Assembly: GCF_029227915.1 (NCBI RefSeq)
Contig: NC_079886.1
Span: 11,617,501-11,681,500 of the forward strand
Length of the DNA stretch: 64,000 nucleotides
Direction: 5' to 3'
Source: Hydractinia symbiolongicarpus
Taxonomy: Eukaryota; Cnidaria; Hydrozoa; Anthoathecata; Hydractiniidae
In this document: positions 30,901 through 39,900 of the stretch, in pieces
Numbering within the stretch: the first letter of the stretch is position 1
How the letters are laid out: the number at the start of each line of letters is the position of its first letter
Made by a program: the position numbers and the translations under genes
The notes under the pieces: model-generated
Database searches by the model: none
Told to the model about the DNA's origin: nothing
The model's input: only the letters and a program-made list of their open reading frames with translations

Positions 30901-33900
30901 GCCAAAGTATTTTCAGCAACTAAACTGATGATTTCTTCGTCATCATCTTCTTCTTCTTCAGCCGTGCACACATTTTGCGGCTTCATTCGATTTTTACCGT
31001 ACGTCGAAGGAGTCTGTCTCTCGAACTTCTTCGTTAATTCTTTGCAATATCGTTTCACATGACCAATCTTTCCACAGTGATAACATCTGGGTCCCTTTCT
31101 TGGATTTCCATGATTCGATGTCATTGCTTTGACATTCGTTTCCAAAGTGTCCTTATCTTTCCGCTTGCTTTCCCCGTGTAACAATCGTTCAGTTACGACT
31201 TCAAGCTTCGGTACTTCAGCACTAGCCTCCAGAGCTGTAACTAGCATATCATACGAGTCTGGTAAGCTTGCTAACAAATGAACAACTTTACTTTCATCAT
31301 CCAACGGGTCTCCAATAATTGCAAGTTCATCGAAAATTTCTGTCAAAGCTTTACCGTGCTTTTGAACAGATTGCCCATCTTTCAACTTCAAGTCATACAA
31401 CTTCCTGCGTAGTGTCAATTTATTACTCCATGTCTTTTTTTGGAACTGGTCTGCCAACTTCTTCCAAACCTCAGTAGGATCTTCTGGATCTGGTCCAAGC
31501 AGGTATAACAGCGTTGGTTCCACCGACAAAACAATCGTTGCTAACGCACGATCTCTACGCAAATTAAATTTCGGAATTTCTCTCTCTTCAGTTGGAGCAT
31601 TTTCTCTTCCATCAACAATTCCCCAAAGTCCATCTTTGATTAACGCCATTCTACACTGTACCTTCCAGGTAGCATAGTTTGTTCCATTCAATGGTTTTAT
31701 CAATACTTTGGTGCTTTCCATCGCCATTTGTTCCGTATTCAACTAATCCGGATAATCCGTTTCGGGTTTCCACAATACGATTTTTCGTGCGAACTTTACA
31801 CCAATCCAAACCGAAATCAAAAACAAACTCGTCGGACACACAAGATGGCTTCTTCTTCTTGAATATTATTTCTGTAAATATTCAATCTTCTTGGGCATAG
31901 ACTGGGCCCATAACCTGTTGAAATGTAAACTTTATATATTTGCAGAGTTGCTTCGACTGCTCCAATAACTTTATGACTCTATGACTCTAAAATTTACAAG
32001 ACGTTCTCCTATTTATATATTAAAGATAAGATATTCTAGAATGTTCTAGTATATTCCAGATGTTCTATATTTAGCACATTGTTCATTATTCACTAGGTAA
32101 GTATATATTGTTCTCTATTTACTATTAGTAGTTTCTAGTATAGTTATCTTATTTCTGGAATATTCTCCAATGTCCCTTATATTTCTAGATAGTACACAAG
32201 GTTCTAGAATGTTCTTTACGGCAAGAGTGCCTATTTTCAACAACTTTATCGTTCGAAGTTGGTAGTATGTTGTGAAAAAGGGACTCAAAACATGAAAAAA
32301 TATTGTTGTCGGTTATGACAGATATTTCTTTAGTTCAAAGAAGTCTAAACAAAGGTTATATAAAGCTGGTACTACAATAGTACGTAAAATATTCATGGTA
32401 TCTCAAGTAAAAGATGTTATTTTTGATGTTTACTAAAAAGTACATTTAAAACCTACTTAATTTCACCCCATAGAGCCATGGAATTTCTGTAAAAATGTTG
32501 TTAGAAAGATATATAGGTAGTTAGTCGTGAAATTAGTTTTTTATTTAGTATTTTAGTAGTTATCTTAGCAGATTTTAGGATTTAGAAATCTATATATATT
32601 TTTCTCTCGCTTAAAATTTATTTTCTGGCTGCCACAAAATAGTTTCTTGTTCGCCTCTCCTTTAAAATGCTCACATTCCGTGTATCCCGCGCACAAGTTA
32701 AAAAATCCGGCAAACGCGTTTTGCGCAATGAACAAACCAGCACACTTTGCTCGTTAGTTAAATATTTTTTTACAAAGAAATTATATCTCTATAATAATAG
32801 TCGTCGTCTGTCTGTCTTTGCGCGGACCCCCCGCTGAGTTAGAAAATGATGTTACGGAAACACGAATATCAAATGCGATATATTTTTATCCACTTTGTTG
32901 CGACGGGTAAATATAATGGACGGGCGAACCCGTGGATTTTTCCACGGACAACGACTAGTCTATATTATAATACCCATATACGTCTGTCTGTCTGTCACGC
33001 AAAATGATAGCTTAGCTGCGACGGGCAAACCCGTGGATTTTTCCACAGGCTAACGACTAGTTATATTATATTACAAAGAAATATTTCAGCAAGGCTCATT
33101 CTGGATAAAAACATGACCAATGTTTGAGTCTGATAAAAATTCTAGATATATCTGTATGTTTGAGTCTGTAAATTACATACATGCCGGAAAAATAGCAATT
33201 TTTGTTTTTCGCCGCCCCCAGCTCGACTTTCGTGTAAGTCACTAAAGTCGAAAATCAACAGCCGTTCCGTAGCCCCTTTAACCAACTTTTATAACTTTTT
33301 TAACCAACTAACCTATCATTTTATACCTCGGGTTTCCTTTAAGGTTGTTTTTTTTTTTGAAAACTGAAACTTTGGATTGAATTTTTGTTTACTTTCCAGC
33401 AAAACTGTAAATCTAATTTGCACAAAATAATTTCTTTTTATCTATCATTCGTTTTAAATATTCTTAACAGGCATTCTCCGAGTCAGGATGTTAAAATATT
33501 TTCACTCATTTTCTGAGTTTTTGCTTAACCTTATTATGATGAATCAATGTCTGGTGTCTAAGAGAAATAAAATTAGCCAGGAGACCCAGCATAATTTTTC
33601 TTATCACAGACAAATCGAAATAGTTAAGGTATTTGGGAAATACAGAACACTGACCGAGCTTTTTAATTGGCTACTTCTATTGTTCTTTGCACACGTGATC
33701 AATATTATGAAATCTTTTCTACTTTGATTTTTTGAGCGCGAATGATCTTACTTACGTGAACAAATATAATTAAAGAGGCTAAAATGTGGCCATACTGGCT
33801 TTGTGTTTCTTTGATTGATTTTAATTCTGCCTGTTGCTCTAAGAAATTATTTTGTGTTTAATGGTGGATTTGAAATAAAGATTTGCTCTGACACATTTTT

Positions 33901-36900
33901 TAGCGTCTAAGCAGGCTTGGTTAAATAGTAGGCTAAGTTAAACTACGTCTGCTCAAGTCAACAAAAAAGAAAGCTCAAAGGCTTACAGCTTAGTTCACTC
34001 GCAGCAAAAGAAAGAGATTATTTAAAAAAGATTTAGTTTTGCACAAGGATTCCGCTTGCTTTATGCGACCATTTCCTATCTGAACCAAGCCATATACGGC
34101 ATACAGCTTCCATCCATTAAAACTTTTGCTGCTTTTAAAGGTCTTAATTATAAAACACCAAGCAGGATAAGTACTTCTGAACTTCATATATATTAATAAG
34201 TTTTTGTACAAATATTTAGCGAATTTTCGTCCAACAGGACCTAGGAGATCAAAAATTTTTGGAAATAACTTATATCCCTTTGGCGAGACTCTTAAACTCA
34301 ACATCTTAACACATGTATTATTTAACTGTACATTACAATAACTGTTCAACGCGAAAGTCACCCTCGTCCCCAAGGTTTTTTGATTTTTTTAATATGAGAG
34401 ATGACGTCCAATAATACCCTGGCATCGTTGACCGGATTTTGAAATATGATTGGCTTTCACATTTTCGCATAATTATGATGATTTTTTCCTTAGTCAGCAC
34501 TTTTTCAGGGTTAATAATAAAATGGTGCATAAAGCCGTGATCAATCAGTTTTGTAAGCAAAACTTTATAAAGCTAGCAAAATTTATGAAAAACGTTTTGG
34601 TGTTACTTTGTTAGATTGATTAAAATATAACTAACTCAGTCTTGGTGCTGCGTTGTACATTAAGAAAGTAGGCTGCTGAAATAATAAAAACAACAGCCCT
34701 GTTTTTTAGTAAGTGTTTGTAGACAGTACATTACTTAATAAGCATATTAACAACCTTGTTTGTAAACAAGGTTGTTAATATGCTTAGCGCGTAGTAGGTG
34801 ATGAAGAACCTACTGCTGACGGACTGAAAGCAGCTATCTTTGTTTGCATTTAGCTATCAGCTAACTCGACTTTTTAACGTTTGCAAATTACGATAGGATT
34901 AGAGACTTTATTCCTCAGTATAATACAATAGCAACATATTTGTTTGAAATCAGATGCGCAAGAATAAATCCTACAAATATGTATATTTCTAGGGACCCTA
35001 TTTGCAAAAATTTATCAAATATTTACTGAAATTGATAATTTTATTTAAGAAAAAGAATATAATATAATAAAACTTGAAGAAGGGGAAATCTAGCGTCTCT
35101 AAGAAAAATATGAATTTCAATAATACCTTAACCGTATTCATACAGAGGAAGGTATAATCAACCAACTCGCATCTTAAGAAGACGCTGTATGTTAAAAAAT
35201 TGGCCCATTTGAACTGAAATTTGGCGAGTCTTTCTATGATATAAGAAAATAGGAAACTGGGTTGCACCAATCAAGCATGGCACAAATTTTTGTTTAGACC
35301 CTATCTGGCCATTGCAATCATGGGAATTGCTCATAACGTTTTTATCTTTGTCAAAATTGATATACTGTCAAAAATACTTTATTGGCGTTTCTGATGTAAC
35401 CTTATGTAACCTGCTAATAAAACACAACACCTTGTTGCAGTTACCAAGATAATTCTTCTTGTATATTATAGTCGTGAGACAATACAATACGTAATGCGTT
35501 TTCTGTTGCTGGAACATAAAATTCTGCTCGTTAAAGTTCCGTTGGTATATTATTGTTGGTATATTAAAATTAATGCTTAATAGAAATTTGTGCAAAACTA
35601 CACCAGTAACCCTAATACTAAACTGTATTAACTTCATGAAGAGGTGATTACCATATACTCTTTGTAGACGTTTATTATATGTTGCTATCTTACGCTGTAA
35701 GTCTAACTGAAAAGCTTTCATACTTTTATATGGTGCTTTTCTCTTTGCATTTGCAGGTTGTTAACACAGACTATAATTTTCCAAACAATATTTCTACTTT
35801 GCACTACTATTGACTACTACTCCTAAAATTGTCTTGTACTGTATTTTTTTGTTGTATTGTTAGTTATTAGACTTAATGCATATTTTGAAATAAAGCAACT
35901 CTCCAACTTATTACTTGTGCTCGTATTATATGTGTAAAACGTAAAAAGATTCTTAGATGATGATACTTATTACCAGTATGTCATTCAAAGAAACTATGGA
36001 AACGCTAACCCTGTTTCGAATCTAATTTGCTAAACGGACGCATTTTCCATCCGCATGTTTTAACAAGGATAAAGTGTTAAAACTACGGAGGTTACTGTTT
36101 TTTATTTGGCTGTAAAGAAACTTTCGTTTCTAATCTAGGAACGATTTTTAATAACTAAAAACCTTACATTTGGGAAAATATTAGCTCCTTTTACAGCAAA
36201 AACACAAACCGGCCGATTTACCTCGTACAACACCACAACCCTTGACATTACTTTTCCAAAAAATCTATCAAATTTTGCCTAACCAGAAAAAAATCCTAGA
36301 TCCGCCCCTGGGTCATATATTGGCGCAAAATCACTCAACAATACCAAGGTATTTTTCGTCGTCTTCTCTCATATCAAAAAGAAAAAAACCTTGGGGACGA
36401 GGATGCGCGAAAGTAAGATTTTAAACTTTAATCAAAGTTCAACAGAAAGTAAAACCGCGTGTAATAAAAAAATGTTCTTATGCTGTTGTCTCTAATTACA
36501 CAAAGTTAAGTAATTCTGTCTGTTTACGTGGGAACAAATGTTGACATTGTCAGTTCGCTTGTATAAGATTACACGTGACAAGTTGTTTATAAATAACGAC
36601 GTTCTGTACAAGACACATCTTACAAAGTGTTGATAGAATCAAAGAGAATCGTAAGTAAGTTTTATATATACATTTTGATTTTTAACATTTAAGATAACAT
36701 TGTTGTTAAACATACCACACTAACTTTTTAAATCTCGGTACTCTGTTGTTCAGTCACTCACCCACTTACTATCTTTTAACGTCATTTTATACGTCAGACG
36801 TTATATTTAAAGGAGAGGCGAACTGTGCACGGCATGGCTGCTGAAAAAAAGTTCATAATGACAGTGTTGATTTTGAAGACCAGACCGACTGGCTCCATAA

Positions 36901-39900
36901 TAAATCAATTTACATGTTGCATACAGCCATCATAAAAAAACAAGTCCTAAAACAAAGACTAAGAATGTTTTCATATTGAAAATATTCGTAGAGTTATAAA
37001 AATGGATGTTTTTCACATAATAACGGTATTCTTACCTAAATGCACAACGACAACACACTAGACCCAAAATAGAAAATAATCTGTAATAAATGCCAGTTTT
37101 GTTAAAAGTGAGTACTGAATTATTTATCATGCAGTATTTTTACATTTGCCAAACGGGTGGCTAACTAAAAACAAAAGGATATATTTCTTCTTACTGTGAT
37201 GATCACGTACAAAATAATTAAACAAGAAAAAATTAAAGATCAAATTAGCAAAAATATTTAACAACGTGACGAATGTAACAATGTGACGAACATATTTTTA
37301 TTATTTTATGCTACTAAACTTAGTGAACAAATTTGTGAGTAAGAAAAATAAAGAAAATAAAGATTCGTAAATAAAGATGAAGCCACCGCATTGCGCGTTC
37401 GATTTGTTGTTAAATGTTTCCGGCTGTATATTTATTAAATTTGGCGTCATCCCATCATAAACTTCATCGTTCGAAGCCCATAGTATGTTGTGGAAAAAAG
37501 ACGCAACCCATGAAAAGAAATTTTGTTGTTTGTCATGACAAATATTTTTTAACTTCAAGTAAGTTAAACGAAGGTCATAAAATGCTCCTACCACTAAAAT
37601 ATTTTTGGTTATCTTAAGTTCAAGATTTTATTATTGATGTTTTCTGACACATTTATTTACACTTTTTTTTCATCCCATACAGGCATAGGAATTCTGTAAA
37701 ATTGTTGTTAGGAAGATACACAGATACTTAGTCGTAAAATATAGGTACTTATTTGTTATTCAAGCAGTTATCCTAGTAAATTTTAAGATTTAGAAATTTT
37801 TATTTTTTTGTCTCTCTCGCTTAAAATTTATCTACACTTGACGAAGACAGACGGGTTTTTTTTCACAGACCAATAGAGTGCTAATTTACGTATTGTTTCC
37901 ATACTAAGCCTGAAATAAAACTCCTTTTAGGAACTGCCACGAGATAAATGCAAGGTAATTGCTTAAAAAGACATGACTTGTAATAAATCAATGTCATATT
38001 TTAATTATAATAGATCTAAAGCAAGACCATTTTTTTCGGATTTTCAGCAGATAACTTGGAGGTGATGCATACTCCAACTCTGGTAATTTTTTTTTCCTTT
38101 TAGCTACATTAGAGTTGGGTAATCTGTTTGTATACCCTGCTTTGTAAAAGAGATGAAAGAAAAAAGAGACATCAACACTGTGTGCTCCAAAAGATACTTA
38201 GCTAAATTAATACAGTAGCAATTTTTTATGGAAATTATTTTTTAAAACTAGAATGGATTTTTGCCGTGCACAACATTTATTAAAGGCTTCCTATTTTTAC
38301 CGCTATTTTTACTAAAAAAACAAAAAAAGAGATTCATGGCTACGTAGAAAAAAATTTAAATTTTACATTTCTATAATCTTATAAAAAATTTAATTTACTT
38401 TTTAATCAAATAAATAACTTTTTGAAAAAAAAACTAATGAAAAAAATAATGAATATACTGAACTTGTGTCTGAACCACTACAGTGTCCTTAATAAGTCAT
38501 ATCTGTTATAAGGTTACATTATTCTTCAAGGCTTTCTTTAGGGTTTTGTAACGGTACGGTTAAAAACGCATTTTAACGCATGGGAGATTGCGATTACAGT
38601 AGACTCTTTCCATTTTTAATTCACAAGTAACAGAATATTTAAGAGGCGGAGAACGGATATTAGAAAAATGTCCAAGGAACTAAGATATTCGGTAAAGATT
38701 GTGAGAAGTTCAAGATATAGGGTATTCGAAATAGTAAGAGACGATGAGCATCGTCAGATATTCATAGCACACGTTGATATCATCATAATTTTGCACAGAA
38801 GATAGGCCTGTGGTATTTAAGTCATGTGATATGTCCTGTCAGAAAGCGAAAGTAAACACTATTCATGCGTCAGCATGCGTCAGTTTGTTTGTTTTGAAAG
38901 TAATTATAAAAGTTTTGTTACCACATTTTCTAAAAACTTCAACCAGTCATTCTTTGAACTTGATATATTATATTAATTTGTTAAAGTTTTAAAGATCGTA
39001 TAGTTTTTAATATATGCTTTTTTAAAAAGAATACAACAAAACAAAACAAACAAAAAATGTCGCTGCACTTTATTTTTTTAACGCTTTTTTTTATATCTTT
39101 TAGATATTCGTCAGCGTATTGAGCCATGTTGTATTCAAAGGTTTTATTTTTTGTCTTGTTGACGGGAGGTAAACCAATATTTTTTTCGTACATTCTGTCA
39201 TGACTACGAAGACGTATCAATTTTACATTTATAATGGGGGGTGTCAAACTTTGAACTCGGCGTTTTAATTAGCCAAGCGTACAATAGCGGTAAAAGGTGG
39301 AGACTATTTGAAGAGATATAGTTCTTCACTTTGCTCCTTTTTCTATTTATTTACTCACCAATCAAATGTTGAACTCCATAAAAATCCATAATGGTTACCA
39401 AAATACTATTGCTTAATTTCTGTTTTTTCCTATAAATTTTAACAGATTTAGCTTCTCTATAAATTTTAACAGATTTAGCTTCTCTATAAATTTTAACAGA
39501 CTTAGCTTCTCTATAAATTTTAACAGACTTAGCTTCTCTATAAATTTTAACAGACTTAGCTTCTCTATAAATTTTAACAGACTTAGCTTCTCTATAAATT
39601 TTAACAGACTTAGCTTCTCTATAAATTTTAACAGACTTAGCTTCTCTATAAATTTTAACAGATTTAGCTTCTCTATAAATTTTAACAGATTTAGCTTCTC
39701 TATAAATTTTAACAGACTTAGCTTCTCTATAAATTTTAACAGACTTAGCTTCTCTATAAATTTTAACAGACTTAGCTTCTCTATAAATTTTAACAGACTT
39801 AGCTTCTCTATAAATTTTAACAGACTTAGCTTCTCTATAAATTTTAACAGATTTAGCTTCTCTATAAATTTTAACAGATTTAGCTTCTCTATAAATTTTA

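Larger units (their letters stand above)
29591..32242 (-). mobile_element. Ty1/copia retrotransposon, recent, lacking RT-RNase H
   Basis: Two 327 bp LTRs (29591-29917 and 31916-32242) read identical by eye and both start TGTTGAAA and end TTTCAACA. Flanking ACTTT on each side is a 5 bp target duplication. The internal region is only 1998 bp and holds gag, protease and part of integrase on the minus strand. The primer site (31902-31915) is complementary to the anticodon arm of initiator tRNA-Met. A purine tract (GTGAGGAGGAG) precedes the 3' LTR at 29918. Reverse transcriptase and RNase H are absent. Confidence 0.95.
29228..32620. repeat. Dispersed repeat, copy 1, split by the copia element
   Basis: Sequence from GTGAGTGCTGAATTATTTAT (29229) to the insertion at 29590, resuming at 32243 (ACTTTATCGTTCGAAG) to about 32620, matches 37108-37830. 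Shared blocks include AAACGGGTGGCTAA, TTCGAAG..TAGTATGTTGTG and TCTCTCGCTTAAAATTTAT. Its family is unknown. Confidence 0.72.
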
